Shown: positions 1 to 8,772 of the stretch, in pieces | How positions within the stretch are numbered: position 1 is the stretch's first letter | Layout of the letters: each line of letters opens with the position of its first letter | Origin: Pseudomonas sp. | Lineage (GTDB): Bacteria; Pseudomonadota; Gammaproteobacteria; Pseudomonadales; Pseudomonadaceae | Direction: 5' to 3' | DNA length: 20,684 nt | Assembly (NCBI GenBank): GCA_003488145.1 | Contig: DNMQ01000361.1 | Coordinates: 1 to 20,684 of the forward strand | Translations under genes and position numbers: made by a program | The notes under the pieces: generated by a model | Database searches by the model: none | What the model saw: only the letters and a program-made list of their open reading frames with translations | Told to the model about the DNA's origin: nothing

Positions 1-24
1 TTGCGCCAGCTGCCGCAGCGCTGA
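1..24 (+). CDS. 3' end of an upstream gene (partial)
   Basis: The window opens in frame with a short tail reading LRQLPQR followed by TGA, two bases before the ATG of the sigma factor gene. Too little is present to identify it. ECF42-type sigma factors are usually encoded directly behind one or more YCII/DGPF-domain proteins, so this tail may belong to such a gene, but that is inference from family context only. Confidence 0.3.
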   Translation: MRQLPQR

Positions 25-26
25 GC

Positions 27-1268
27 ATGCCGCTGACCGGACATTTCACGGCGGCGCGGGTCGAGGCGGTCTATCGCAGCGAGTCGCGGCGCGTGTTGGC
101 CACGCTGATCCGTCTGCTGGGCGACTTCGATCGCGCCGAAGAGGCCTTGCATGACGCCTTTGCCGCGGCCCTGCAGCAGTGGCCGCGCGATGGGATGCCG
201 GACAACCCGCGTGCCTGGCTGGTTTCCGCCGGCCGCTTCAAGGCCATCGATGCCCTGCGCCGCCGTGCGCGCTTCGATGCCTCGCTGCGGCTGCTGGCCG
301 AACAACTGGAAGACGCGGCGCAGGCAGTGGAGGTCGATGAGATGGAAGACGACCGTCTGCGGCTGATCTTCACCTGCTGCCACCCGGCCCTGCCGGCCGA
401 TGGCCGCGTGGCGCTGACCCTGCGTGAAGTCTGCGACCTAACCACCGAGGAGATCGCCCGCGCCTTTCTCGCTCCACCGGCCACCATTGCCCAGCGCATC
501 GTGCGCGCCAAGGCGAAGATCCGTGACGCCCGGTTGCCGTATCGGGTGCCCGAGCGTGACGAGCTGCCGGCGCGGCTGGAGAGCGTGCTGCGGGTGGTCT
601 ATCTGGTGTTCAACGAAGGCTACACCGCATCGGCCGGCGCCGAGCTGACCCGCGCCGACCTCTGTGCCGAGGCGATTCGCCTGGGCCGACTGCTCCTCGA
701 ACTGCTGCCCAACGCCGAGGTGATGGGGCTGCTGGCGCTGATGCTGCTGCACGATGCCCGCCGGGCTGCGCGTACCGATGCTACCGGTGAGCTGGTGCGG
801 CTGGATGAGCAGGACCGCAGCCTGTGGAGCCGCCAGCAGATTGCCGAAGGATCGCAGCTGGTGCAGCTGGCGTTGACCAGTCGCGCGTTCGGCCCCTATT
901 CGTTGCAGGCCGCCATCGTCGCGGTGCATGCCGAGGCGCCGAGCGCCGCGCAGACCGACTGGCCGCAGATCGTGCGGCTCTACGATGTGCTGCTGCAGTT
1001 GAGCCCGTCGCCGGTGGTGGAACTGAACCGCGCGGTGGCCGTGGCCATGCGCGACGGGCCCGAGGCCGGCCTGCTGTTGGTGGATGAACTCCTCGGGCGC
1101 GGCGATCTGCAGGACTACCACCTCAGCCACGCCACCCGCGCCGATTTGTTGCGCCGGCTGGCGCGTATCGACGAGGCTCGCGAGGCCTATCGCAGCGCGC
1201 TGCGCCTGGTGCAGCTGGAGCCCGAAAGGCGTTTCCTGCAGCGGCAGCTGGATGAGTTGGGCGACTGA
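27..1268 (+). CDS. ECF42-type RNA polymerase sigma factor with C-terminal DUF6596/TPR-like domain
   Basis: This 413-aa protein is far longer than a minimal ECF sigma factor. Residues about 10-85 read as sigma region 2 (the DFDRAEEALHDAF and NPRAWL segments) and about 105-170 as region 4 (LTLREVCDLTTEEIARAF and the following helix). The rest is the long C-terminal extension typical of the ECF42 group, with the family signatures VFNEGYTAS and DLCAEAIRLGRLL and TPR-like helical pairs near the end. In this family the extension stands in for an anti-sigma factor and is needed for activity. The preceding reading frame stops two bases before this ATG, suggesting translational coupling. No transmembrane anti-sigma gene lies next to it. 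Older annotations often call such proteins sigma-24 or SigJ-like. Confidence 0.88.
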   Translation: MPLTGHFTAARVEAVYRSESRRVLATLIRLLGDFDRAEEALHDAFAAALQQWPRDGMPDNPRAWLVSAGRFKAIDALRRRARFDASLRLLAEQLEDAAQAVEVDEMEDDRLRLIFTCCHPALPADGRVALTLREVCDLTTEEIARAFLAPPATIAQRIVRAKAKIRDARLPYRVPERDELPARLESVLRVVYLVFNEGYTASAGAELTRADLCAEAIRLGRLLLELLPNAEVMGLLALMLLHDARRAARTDATGELVRLDEQDRSLWSRQQIAEGSQLVQLALTSRAFGPYSLQAAIVAVHAEAPSAAQTDWPQIVRLYDVLLQLSPSPVVELNRAVAVAMRDGPEAGLLLVDELLGRGDLQDYHLSHATRADLLRRLARIDEAREAYRSALRLVQLEPERRFLQRQLDELGD

Positions 1269-1283
1269 CCGTACCCAGAAACC

Positions 1284-1380
1284 TTTTGTGGGAGCGGTCT
1301 CGACCGCGAAAGGCGACCGGTGCGCTGATCCCATGCTCTAGCCCGCCGGGCGGCGGCACAAAAGCTTCGCGGCCAAGGTT
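1284..1380. repeat. REP doublet (REPIN-like inverted pair)
   Basis: A Pseudomonas-style REP reads TTTTGTGGGAGCGGTC then TCGACCGCGAA at 1284-1310. A degenerate inverted partner follows at about 1358-1378 (CACAAAAGCTTCGCGGCC on the plus strand). The two face each other across about 50 bp between the convergent sigma factor and dctD genes, the usual intergenic setting of such elements. The rest of this gap, 1381-1534, shows nothing I can assign. Confidence 0.6.
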
Positions 1381-1534
1381 GCCCTGAGGTTTGTTCGGGG
1401 TGCGAGCTGGATGCTGATGTTCAATGCCGCTAAGCCTTGAATGGCCTGGCGACAAAGCCTGCGGGTCAGCTGCGGTGCGGCGTTCGACGTTGCGCGGGGA
1501 CCTCTGCCGGAAGTTCTGCAGCTCGGCTAACTGC

Positions 1535-2878
1535 TCAGCTATCCGTGCTGCCCGCCGGCAAATAGTCGCTGCGGCTCAGGCCGTGGCGCTGCATCTTCTC
1601 GTTGAGGGTGCGGCGCGGCAGCTGCAGCTGGGTCATGACCTCGGTGATGTTGCCTTTGCATTGCTGCAGGGCGTTGTGCAGGCATTGCGCCTCGAAGGCC
1701 TCCATCTGTTCGGCCAGCGACTGGCCACCGCTGCTCGCCGGGGCTGGGGCGCTGAGGCCGAGGGCGTGGCGTTCGGCGGCGTTGATCAGCTCGCGCACGT
1801 TGCCCGGCCAGTCATGGGCGAGTAGTTGCGTCAGCTCGCCGGGCGTCATCGGTGGTGCGGCGCGGCCGTGGCGCTGGGCGGCCTGGCTGGCGAAGTGTTC
1901 GAACAGCAGCGGAATGTCCTCGCGACGCTCGCGCAATGGCGGGATGTGCAGCTCGGCGACGTTCAGCCGGTACAGCAGGTCCTCGCGGAAGCGGCCGCCG
2001 CGCACCTCTTCCAGCAGGTCCGGCTTGGCCGCGCTGATCACCCGCAGGTCGACCTCGATGCTGCGGTTCGATCCCAGGCGTTCCAGGGTCTTTTCCTGCA
2101 GCACGCGCAGCAGCTTGACCTGCTGGGCGAGCGGCATGCTTTCAATCTCGTCGAGAAACAACGTGCCGCCGGCGGCGTGTTCGATGCGGCCGATGCGTTT
2201 GCCCTGGGCGCCGGTGAAGGCGCCGCTCTCGTGGCCGAATAGCTCGCTTTCGAAGATGGTTTCCGGGATCGCCGCGCAGTTCAGCGCCACGAACGGCCCG
2301 CCGGCGCGCGGGCTGAAGTCATGCAGGCAGCGTGCGACCTGTTCCTTGCCGCTGCCGGTCTCGCCACGGATCAGCACGTTGACGTCGGTACCGGCCAGCT
2401 CCAGCACCTGCCGGCGCAGGTTGACCATCGCCCGTGCTACGCCGAGCAGCTGCGATTCGATACGCCCCTTGCGGGCGAACTGCTCGCGCAGCTGGCGGTT
2501 CTCGCAGACCAGCCGACGCTTGTCCATGGCACGGCGCACGCTGTCGAGCAGGCGTTCCGGGGTGAAGGGTTTTTCGATGAAGTCGTAGGCGCCCTGGCGC
2601 AGCGCCTGCACCGCCATGGGCACGTCGCCGTGCCCGGTGACCATGATCACGGGCAGGTCGGCATCCAGCGCCACCAGCTGTTCGAGCAGGCCGAGGCCGT
2701 CGAGATCGGGCATGCGCACGTCGCTGATCAGCACCCCGGGAAAGTCGCGATCCAGCGCCGCCAGCGCCTCGCGCGCGCGTGAGAAGGTGCGCACCTGGAA
2801 GCCGGACAGCTCCAGCCACTGCTGCACGGCCTGGCGGATCGCCGCCTCGTCGTCGATGAAGATTACCTGCCCGCTCAT
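1535..2878 (-). CDS. dctD: DctD, sigma54-dependent C4-dicarboxylate response regulator
   Basis: The 447-aa protein has the full NtrC-class layout. An N-terminal receiver carries the acceptor Asp at about residue 53 (ISDVRMP) and the conserved Lys at 103 (IEKPF). The AAA+ domain has Walker A GETGSGKE near 172-179, the sigma54-contact loop GAFTGA at 219-224 and Walker B GTLFLDE near 238-244. A Fis-type helix-turn-helix closes the protein (about 405-435). The start is supported by GAGGAG seven bases upstream. The gene follows dctB by 31 bp on the same strand, so the two are one operon. When phosphorylated by DctB it should activate sigma54 promoters of C4-dicarboxylate transporters; no such transporter gene lies in the window. 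Confidence 0.92.
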   Translation of the reverse strand: MSGQVIFIDDEAAIRQAVQQWLELSGFQVRTFSRAREALAALDRDFPGVLISDVRMPDLDGLGLLEQLVALDADLPVIMVTGHGDVPMAVQALRQGAYDFIEKPFTPERLLDSVRRAMDKRRLVCENRQLREQFARKGRIESQLLGVARAMVNLRRQVLELAGTDVNVLIRGETGSGKEQVARCLHDFSPRAGGPFVALNCAAIPETIFESELFGHESGAFTGAQGKRIGRIEHAAGGTLFLDEIESMPLAQQVKLLRVLQEKTLERLGSNRSIEVDLRVISAAKPDLLEEVRGGRFREDLLYRLNVAELHIPPLRERREDIPLLFEHFASQAAQRHGRAAPPMTPGELTQLLAHDWPGNVRELINAAERHALGLSAPAPASSGGQSLAEQMEAFEAQCLHNALQQCKGNITEVMTQLQLPRRTLNEKMQRHGLSRSDYLPAGSTDS

Positions 2879-2909
2879 TGCCTGCTCCTCGCGGTCGCGT
2901 CGCGGCAGT

Positions 2910-4673
2910 TTACTCGGCGGCGCGCTCCTCGGCAGCCGGCAGCGTCAGAGTGAACACCGCGCCGTGCTTGTCGTTGCTGACTTCCAGCGTGCCGCCCATC
3001 TCACGGACGATGCCGTAGGACACCGCCAGCCCGAGACCGAGGCCCTGGCCGACCGGCTTGGTGGTGAAGAAGGGCTCGAACACCTGATCCAGATGTTCGC
3101 TGGCAATACCGCCGCCGTTGTCGCCCACGCTGAGCTGCCAGCGGTCACCGTTGAGCTGACAGAGGATGCGCAGGCGTCGCTGCGGGCGCTCGGCCATGGC
3201 ATCCAGCGCGTTGTGCAGCAGATTGATCAGCACCTGCTCGAGGCGGATGGCGTCGCCGCTGACCGCAGCCTCGGCCGGTACCTGGCGGAATACCTCGACC
3301 TGCTCGCTGCGAATGCGCGGCGAGAGCAGCTGCAGGGCCTGCTCCAGCACCTCGGCCAGGCTCAGACGCTGGCGCAGCCCGGCCGGACTCTTTCGGGCGA
3401 AGGTCTTCAGGTGGCCGGTCAGCGCCGCCATGCGTTCGAGCAGGCCCTCGACATGCCCGAGGCCTTCGCGCACCTCGCCGTCGCGGCCGCTGTCGAGCAG
3501 CAGGCGCAGGCTGGCGAGCTGCATGCGCAATGCGGTGAGCGGCTGGTTGATCTCGTGGGCGAGGGCGGCGGACATCTGCCCGAGGGCGGCCATGCGCGCC
3601 GCATGCACCAGTTCGTCCTGGGCGGTGTGTAGCTCACGGGTGCGCTCGTGCACCAGGCGCTCCAGCTCGCTGCGGCTGCGCTGTTCGACGCGGCGGGTCT
3701 TGCCGCGTTGCGCCAGGTAGAGCAGCAGAAAGGCCAGGGTCATCCACACGCCCGCCGCGGCCAGGCGATAGCTGCGCACGCTGGCGACCACCATCTGTGG
3801 GTCGTGCAGCAGGTGCAGGGTCCAGTCGTCTTCCGGCAGCGCCAGGCGTTGCCAGAGGTATTCTCGGCGGCCGTCCGGGCCATCCACCAGGCGTCGCTCG
3901 CTGCCCTCGGCGAGTTGCTGCACGCGGCTGCTCGGCAGCGGCTGCAGCGTCTGTTCGGCATAGCGCCGGGCGTCGATCAGGCGGCTGCGCACCTCGTCGC
4001 TGAGCGGGCGCAGATAGCGGAAGCGCCAGGCGGGGCGGTTGGTGAGGATGACGATATCGAGCGAGTCGGCGATCAGCAGGATGCCCGGCTGGCCGACCCA
4101 GTCGCGCTGCATCTCTTCCAGCTCGAGCTTGACTACCAGCACGCCGAGCACCTCGCCGTCGGCATTTTTCACAGAGCTGGAGAGGAAGTAGCCGGGAATG
4201 CCGGTGGTGACGCCGACGGCGAAATAGCGGCCGCTGTTGTTGCTCACCGCATCGCGGAAATACGGGCGGAAGGCGTAGTTGTTGCCGACGAAGCTGCTCC
4301 AGTCGCGCCAGTTGCTGGCGGCGATGGTCTCGCCGTCGCGGTCGAGCAGGTACAGCACCGAGGAGCCGGCTGCGTGGTTCTGCTGTTCCAGGCGCTGGTT
4401 GAGCTGGCGGCGCAGCGCGCGGTTGCCCGGTTCGGCGAGCAGCGCCTGGATGTCGCTGTCTAGCGCCAGTAGGGCCGGCACCGAGCGGAAGCGTTCGACC
4501 TGGGTGTGGATCGCCTGGGCATAGAGTTCCAGCTGCCCCTGCGCTTCCTGGGCACGCTCGGCCCAGGCGCGCTGCTCGGCCAGGCGCCCGGCCCAGTGCA
4601 TGCTCAGCAGCAGGCCGATAAGGATCAGCGCAACGATCAGGGTTACCCGCAGGCGGTTGGACAGTGCTGGCAT
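2910..4673 (-). CDS. dctB: DctB, C4-dicarboxylate sensor histidine kinase
   Basis: From the ATG at 4673 (MPALSNRLRV) the protein has 587 aa. The open frame runs further upstream to 4817, but those 48 residues lack kinase character and the first TM helix would be buried, so I chose 4673. TM1 is about 9-28. A double PAS/PDC periplasmic sensor spans about 29-302 and contains NNYAFRPYFRDA and GVTTGIPGYF, the ligand-pocket region conserved in DctB. TM2 is about 303-321, followed by a coiled segment. The H-box is LAHEINQPLTAL with His373, and the ATP-binding domain has the N box (LINLLHNALDA), DNGGG and GLGLGLAV. It is an inner-membrane kinase sensing succinate, malate or fumarate and phosphorylating DctD, encoded 31 bp downstream. 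Confidence 0.9.
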   Translation of the reverse strand: MPALSNRLRVTLIVALILIGLLLSMHWAGRLAEQRAWAERAQEAQGQLELYAQAIHTQVERFRSVPALLALDSDIQALLAEPGNRALRRQLNQRLEQQNHAAGSSVLYLLDRDGETIAASNWRDWSSFVGNNYAFRPYFRDAVSNNSGRYFAVGVTTGIPGYFLSSSVKNADGEVLGVLVVKLELEEMQRDWVGQPGILLIADSLDIVILTNRPAWRFRYLRPLSDEVRSRLIDARRYAEQTLQPLPSSRVQQLAEGSERRLVDGPDGRREYLWQRLALPEDDWTLHLLHDPQMVVASVRSYRLAAAGVWMTLAFLLLYLAQRGKTRRVEQRSRSELERLVHERTRELHTAQDELVHAARMAALGQMSAALAHEINQPLTALRMQLASLRLLLDSGRDGEVREGLGHVEGLLERMAALTGHLKTFARKSPAGLRQRLSLAEVLEQALQLLSPRIRSEQVEVFRQVPAEAAVSGDAIRLEQVLINLLHNALDAMAERPQRRLRILCQLNGDRWQLSVGDNGGGIASEHLDQVFEPFFTTKPVGQGLGLGLAVSYGIVREMGGTLEVSNDKHGAVFTLTLPAAEERAAE

Positions 4674-4773
4674 GACGGCGCTCGCGACAGGACCCGACGA
4701 TGGTAAGCGATAGTCGGCAGCGGTGGCGCATTGGCGAGCCTTGGCATAGCACCAAAGTCTTGATCTACCCCAA

Positions 4774-4802
4774 TAGAGGCATAGTGCCATCATCGCTATA
4801 CT
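4774..4802 (+). promoter_or_regulatory. candidate sigma70 promoter for the HD-GYP gene
   Basis: A good -10 hexamer TATACT sits at 4797-4802, about 70 bp before the TTG start at 4874. The hexamer 17 bp upstream (TAGAGG, 4774-4779) matches the -35 consensus poorly. This is the best promoter-like match in the 200-bp divergent gap between dctB and the HD-GYP gene. I saw no clear sigma54 -24/-12 element there. Confidence 0.3.
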
Positions 4803-4873
4803 GCGGGGAGTTACCATCAGCTCAGCAGGGATCGCTAGTACGGAACGGCCCGCCGCTCCAGTCGAGGTCCGCC

Positions 4874-6088
4874 TTGCTCAGAAAAATCCTTGTCAGCCAA
4901 CTCCGCTTCGGCATGTACGTCCATGGGCTGGACGGCAGCTGGTTCGATCATTCCTTCTGGCGCAGCAAATTCTTGCTCACAGACCCCGCCGACCTGCAGG
5001 CGCTGCGCAGTAGCGGCGTCAAGGCGCTGTGGATCGATACCGGCAAGGGCGTCGATGTCGAAACGGCAACGCCGCCGGCTGCCGAGGCCCCACAGGCTGT
5101 CTCCGACGCCATGCCGATTGCGCCTCGACCGACTACAACACCGGCCCAGCAATGCAGCGTCCGGGAAGAAATGCAGCGCGCCGCGCAGTTGCTCAAGCGT
5201 TCCAAGCAGCAGGTGACCTCGCTGTTCAACGAGGCGCGCCTGGGCAAGGCGGTCGACCCGCAGCAGTGCCTGCCACTGGTCGAGCAGATTTCCGCATCCC
5301 TGGCGCGCAACGGCTCGGCATTGCTCAGCCTGGCGCGGCTGAAGACCAAGGATGAGTACACCTACATGCATTCGGTGGCGGTCTGCGCGCTGATGGTCGC
5401 GCTGGGCCGGCAGCTGGGCCTGAGCGAACAGGAAGTCCAGGAAGCCGGCTTTGCCGGGCTGCTGCACGACATCGGCAAGATGGCCATGCCGCTGGATGTG
5501 CTGAACAAGCCGGGCAAGCTCAGCGACGACGAATACGCCGTCATGCGCAGCCACCCCGAGCGTGGCCACGCGATCCTGCTCGGCGCGGGAACGGCCATCT
5601 CCGACGCAGTGCTGGACGTCTGCCTGCATCATCACGAGAAGATGGACGGCACCGGCTATCCGCACCGGCTGGCCGGCGAGCAGATCAGCCGGCTGGCGCG
5701 CATGGGCGCGATCTGCGACGTGTATGACGCCATCACCTCGGATCGCCCGTATAAAACCGCCTGGGATGCCTCGGGCTCGCTGGCGCGCATGGCGCAGTGG
5801 CAGGGGCACTTCGATACCCAGATCCTGCATGCCTTCGTGCGCACGGTGGGCATCTACCCGTTGGGCTCGTTGGTACGGCTGCAGTCCGGGCGGCTCGGCG
5901 TGGTCATCGAACACAACGCGCAGCAGCTGACGGGGCCGCGCCTGAAGCTGTTCTATTCCACCCGCGCCCGCGCGACGATCGTGCCGGTGGAGCTGGACCT
6001 CTCCAGCCCGCAATGCAGCGACCGCATCGTCGGCCGCGAAGACCCCGCCGCCTGGGGCTTCAGCAATCTGGATGCGCTCTGGACCTAG
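4874..6088 (+). CDS. DUF3391 plus HD-GYP domain protein, probable c-di-GMP phosphodiesterase
   Basis: The start is placed at TTG 4874 because GAGG lies six bases before it and because the DUF3391 domain normally begins at this point (LRKILVSQLRFGMYVHGLDGSW). The open frame reaches back to an ATG at 4700, but that extension is unlike any domain. This gives 404 aa. DUF3391 covers about 1-130 and the HD-GYP domain about 150-330. Metal-ligand motifs are intact: H166, HDIGK at 198-202, the HHHEKMDGTGYP signature ending at 263, and a downstream D/RPYK segment. Such proteins hydrolyse cyclic di-GMP and lower its level, favouring motility over biofilm. It is transcribed away from dctB and followed by a GC-rich dyad. 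Confidence 0.85.
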   Translation: MLRKILVSQLRFGMYVHGLDGSWFDHSFWRSKFLLTDPADLQALRSSGVKALWIDTGKGVDVETATPPAAEAPQAVSDAMPIAPRPTTTPAQQCSVREEMQRAAQLLKRSKQQVTSLFNEARLGKAVDPQQCLPLVEQISASLARNGSALLSLARLKTKDEYTYMHSVAVCALMVALGRQLGLSEQEVQEAGFAGLLHDIGKMAMPLDVLNKPGKLSDDEYAVMRSHPERGHAILLGAGTAISDAVLDVCLHHHEKMDGTGYPHRLAGEQISRLARMGAICDVYDAITSDRPYKTAWDASGSLARMAQWQGHFDTQILHAFVRTVGIYPLGSLVRLQSGRLGVVIEHNAQQLTGPRLKLFYSTRARATIVPVELDLSSPQCSDRIVGREDPAAWGFSNLDALWT

Positions 6089-6105
6089 ATTGGCGGTCGT
6101 AAACG

Positions 6106-6134
6106 GGGGGCGATGCGACTAGAATGTCGCCCCC
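6106..6134. terminator. GC-rich dyad with embedded TAGAAT (terminator-like stem or promoter)
   Basis: GGGGGCGA (6106-6113) is the reverse complement of TCGCCCCC (6127-6134). Nested inside, GCGAC (6115-6119) and GTCGC (6126-6130) flank TAGAAT (6120-6125). The stem lies 18 bp after the HD-GYP stop. It has no T tract, so it is a weak candidate for an intrinsic terminator. TAGAAT also resembles a -10 box and could start the SulP leader. Sequence alone does not decide between these. Confidence 0.35.
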
Positions 6135-6379
6135 GAATGCGATTCGCCCGGCGAGTCGCTCAGAGAAGAGCTCGTAATGCCCATGACCTGGCTGCCTAGT
6201 CCGCCATAGCGCTGCGCCCCCTCGCGTCACTTTGCGACTGCCTGTCATGGGGTGGTCGTGCGCTGCTGTCCGTGCGTTTCGTCGACTGACAGCCGAATCA
6301 ATCACACCAAAAATCTCGTCTTGTATCGCTGCTGGCCGCCCGTGGTCTGCATGGTGGTGCTTTTGCTCTGGATAGTCCG
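6135..6379 (+). promoter_or_regulatory. long leader upstream of the SulP gene, with a possible 10-codon upstream ORF
   Basis: About 290 bp separate the HD-GYP stop from the SulP ATG, the longest gene-free stretch of the backbone part. It holds a mini-ORF at 6177-6209 reading MPMTWLPSPP with a purine-rich AGAGAAGAG ahead of its ATG, followed by GC-rich sequence with several short dyads. No known riboswitch class is recognised. It could be a regulated leader or simply a long untranslated region. Confidence 0.25.
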
Positions 6380-7867
6380 ATGCTGCAAACGATCAAACAA
6401 AACTGGTTCTCCAACGTCCGTGGCGATGTGCTGTCCGGCCTCGTCGTCGCGCTGGCGCTGATTCCCGAAGCCATCGCCTTCTCCATCATCGCCGGGGTCG
6501 ATCCGCGGGTCGGCCTCTACGCCTCCTTCTGTATCGCCGTGGTGATCGCCTTCGTCGGCGGCCGCCCGGGTATGATCTCTGCCGCCACCGGCGCCATGGC
6601 GCTGCTGATGGTGACGCTGGTGCGCGAGCACGGCCTGCAGTACCTGCTGGCGGCGACGCTGCTCTGCGGCCTGTTGCAGATCGGCGCCGGCTACCTGCGC
6701 CTGGGTTCGCTGATGCGCTTCGTCTCGCGTTCGGTGGTCACCGGCTTCGTCAACGCGCTGGCGATCCTGATCTTCATGGCCCAGCTGCCGGAACTGACGA
6801 ACGTCACCTGGCACGTCTACGCCATGACCGCCGCGGGCCTCGGCATCATCTACCTGTTCCCCTATGTGCCGAAGCTCGGCAAGGTCATCCCGTCGCCACT
6901 GGTGTGCATTCTCAGCCTGACCGCCGTGGCCATGTACCTGGGCCTGGATATCCGCACCGTCGCCGACATGGGTGACCTGCCCGACACCCTGCCGGTCTTC
7001 CTCTGGCCGGAAGTGCCGCTGACCTTCGAAACCCTGGCGATCATCTTCCCGTATTCCGCCGCGCTGGCCGTGGTTGGCCTGCTGGAATCGCTGATGACCG
7101 CGACCATCGTCGACGACCTCACCGACACTGGCAGCGACAAGAACCGCGAATGCAAAGGGCAGGGCGTTTCCAACATCGTCTCCGGCCTGTTCGGTGGCAT
7201 GGCCGGCTGCGCGATGATCGGCCAATCGGTGATCAACGTGAAATCCGGTGGCCGCACGCGCCTGTCGACGCTGGTCGCCGGCGTGGTGCTGTTGCTGATG
7301 GTGGTGTTCTTGAGTGACTGGGTCGGGCAGATCCCCATGGCCGCGCTGGTGGCGGTGATGATCATGGTGTCGATCGGCACCTTCAGTTGGGATTCGCTGC
7401 GCAACCTCAAGCGCTACCCGCTTTCCACCAACATCGTCATGGTCGTCACCGTGGTGGTGGTGGTCTTCACCCACAACCTGGCCTACGGTGTTCTGGCGGG
7501 TGTGCTGCTGGCGGCGATGTTCTTTGCCAACAAGGTCGGCCACTACCTGCACATCGGTTCGGAGCTGGATGCCGTCGGCAATCAGCGCACCTACAGGGTG
7601 GTCGGGCAGGTATTCTTCAGCTCGTCGGATAAATTCACCGGAGCGTTCGATTTCAAGGAAGCGCTTGGCAAGGTCACCATCGACCTGTCCCGCGCACATT
7701 TCTGGGACATTACCGCCGTGGCGGCGCTGGACAAGGTGGTCATCAAGTTCCGCCGCGAAGGCACCGAGGTCGAGGTGCTGGGTCTGAACGAAGCCAGCGC
7801 GACCATCGTTGACCGCTTCGGTGTGCATGACAAACCCGAGGCCATCGACAAGCTCATGAGCCACTGA
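6380..7867 (+). CDS. SulP family inorganic anion transporter with STAS domain
   Basis: The 495-aa inner-membrane protein shows the SulP core of multiple hydrophobic segments (about 15-390), including the early signature [31 protein letters not shown] and the conserved [16 protein letters not shown] region. A C-terminal cytoplasmic STAS domain covers about 405-490 ([23 protein letters not shown]). SulP proteins move sulfate, bicarbonate or related anions, often with Na+ or H+. BicA-like bicarbonate uptake is possible, but the substrate cannot be read from sequence. The Usp gene starts 14 bp after its stop with a GGAG ribosome-binding site, so both form an operon, a pairing common in Pseudomonas. 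A good Shine-Dalgarno is not evident at its own ATG, which fits leader-level control. Confidence 0.85.
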   Translation: MLQTIKQNWFSNVRGDVLSGLVVALALIPEAIAFSIIAGVDPRVGLYASFCIAVVIAFVGGRPGMISAATGAMALLMVTLVREHGLQYLLAATLLCGLLQIGAGYLRLGSLMRFVSRSVVTGFVNALAILIFMAQLPELTNVTWHVYAMTAAGLGIIYLFPYVPKLGKVIPSPLVCILSLTAVAMYLGLDIRTVADMGDLPDTLPVFLWPEVPLTFETLAIIFPYSAALAVVGLLESLMTATIVDDLTDTGSDKNRECKGQGVSNIVSGLFGGMAGCAMIGQSVINVKSGGRTRLSTLVAGVVLLLMVVFLSDWVGQIPMAALVAVMIMVSIGTFSWDSLRNLKRYPLSTNIVMVVTVVVVVFTHNLAYGVLAGVLLAAMFFANKVGHYLHIGSELDAVGNQRTYRVVGQVFFSSSDKFTGAFDFKEALGKVTIDLSRAHFWDITAVAALDKVVIKFRREGTEVEVLGLNEASATIVDRFGVHDKPEAIDKLMSH

Positions 7868-7881
7868 TCAGGAGAACGACA

Positions 7882-8733
7882 ATGACCCACGTAATGGCTT
7901 GTATCGACGGATCACCTCAGGCCGCGGCGGTTTGCGACTGTTCGGCCTGGGCCAGCAAGCGCCTGGATGCGCCCCTGACGCTGCTCCACGTGCTCGACCG
8001 CCAGCAGTATCCGGTGTCGGGCGATCTGAGCGGCATCATCGGCCTCGGCAGCCGCGAATTCCTCCTGCAGGAGCTGGCCACGCTGGACGAGAAACGCGCC
8101 AAGCTGGCGCTGGAGGAGGGCCGCATGATGCTCGATTCGGCACGTCAGCGGGCGATCTCCGCCGGCGTCGCCCAACCCGAGTGTCGGCAGCGCCACGGTG
8201 ATCTGGTCGAGTCCCTGCGTGATCTGCAGGACGAAACGCGCCTGCTGGTCATTGGCCGTCAGGGCGAGGACAGCGGCGATGCCATCCAGCACATCGGCAG
8301 CCAGCTGGAAAACGTCATCCGCACCATGCAGCGGCCGATCCTGGTCGCGCCCGGCGATTTCAGCGCACCGCAGAGCGTGATGCTCGCCTTCGATGGCAGC
8401 GCCACCAGCCGCAAGGGCGTGGAAATGCTCGCCGGCAGCCCGCTGTTCAAGGGCATGCCGATTCATCTGGTAATGGTCGCGGCCGACACCGCCGACAATC
8501 AGGCCCAGCTGGAAAATGCCCGCGGCGTGCTGACCGCCGCTGGTTTCAACGTGGAAATCGCCATCCGCGCCGGTGAAGTCGAGCCGACCCTGCATGCCTA
8601 TCAGGCCGAGCACGGCATCGATCTGCTGGTGATGGGCGCCTACGGCCATTCGCGCATTCGCCAGTTCTTCGTCGGCAGCACCACCACCAACATGATCCGC
8701 ACCACTTCCACGCCGCTGCTGTTGCTGCGCTGA
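7882..8733 (+). CDS. universal stress protein, tandem Usp domains
   Basis: The 283-aa cytoplasmic protein carries two UspA-like domains, about 1-145 and 147-283. The second domain ends in an ATP-binding loop of the G-2X-G-9X-G(S/T) type (GAYGHSRIRQFFVGST) followed by TPLLLLR. The equivalent loop of the first domain (VIGRQGEDSGDAIQHIGSQLENV) is degenerate in spacing, so probably only the second half binds nucleotide. The ATG is preceded by AGGAG at suitable spacing and lies 14 bp after the SulP gene. Tandem Usp proteins are linked to stress survival; the operon suggests it is made with, or modulates, the transporter, which is inference. Confidence 0.85.
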   Translation: MTHVMACIDGSPQAAAVCDCSAWASKRLDAPLTLLHVLDRQQYPVSGDLSGIIGLGSREFLLQELATLDEKRAKLALEEGRMMLDSARQRAISAGVAQPECRQRHGDLVESLRDLQDETRLLVIGRQGEDSGDAIQHIGSQLENVIRTMQRPILVAPGDFSAPQSVMLAFDGSATSRKGVEMLAGSPLFKGMPIHLVMVAADTADNQAQLENARGVLTAAGFNVEIAIRAGEVEPTLHAYQAEHGIDLLVMGAYGHSRIRQFFVGSTTTNMIRTTSTPLLLLR

Positions 8734-8746
8734 TCACCATCCGCTG

Positions 8747-8765
8747 CGCGCCCGTCTCGGGCGCG
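8747..8765. terminator. bidirectional stem between convergent genes
   Basis: CGCGCCCG (8747-8754) and CGGGCGCG (8758-8765) form a perfect 8-bp stem with a three-base loop in the 39-bp gap between the convergent Usp and cfa genes. No T tract follows on either strand. Confidence 0.45.
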
Positions 8766-8772
8766 GCAGCCG

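Noticed and set aside
438..1334. 298-aa minus-strand frame opposite the sigma factor gene
   Set aside because: Low-complexity composition and no recognisable motif; shadow of the ECF42 gene.
4700..4873. N-terminal extension of the HD-GYP frame from ATG 4700
   Set aside because: No ribosome-binding site and no domain similarity; the DUF3391 domain begins at TTG 4874, which has GAGG at good spacing.
4674..4873. sigma54 promoter in the dctB upstream gap
   Set aside because: No GG-N10-GC type -24/-12 element with acceptable flanks was seen; only a sigma70-like TATACT is convincing.
6302..7864. 520-aa minus-strand open frame opposite the SulP gene
   Set aside because: It is His/Gln/Asp-rich with no domain, typical antisense shadow of a GC-rich gene; the plus-strand SulP protein explains the region.
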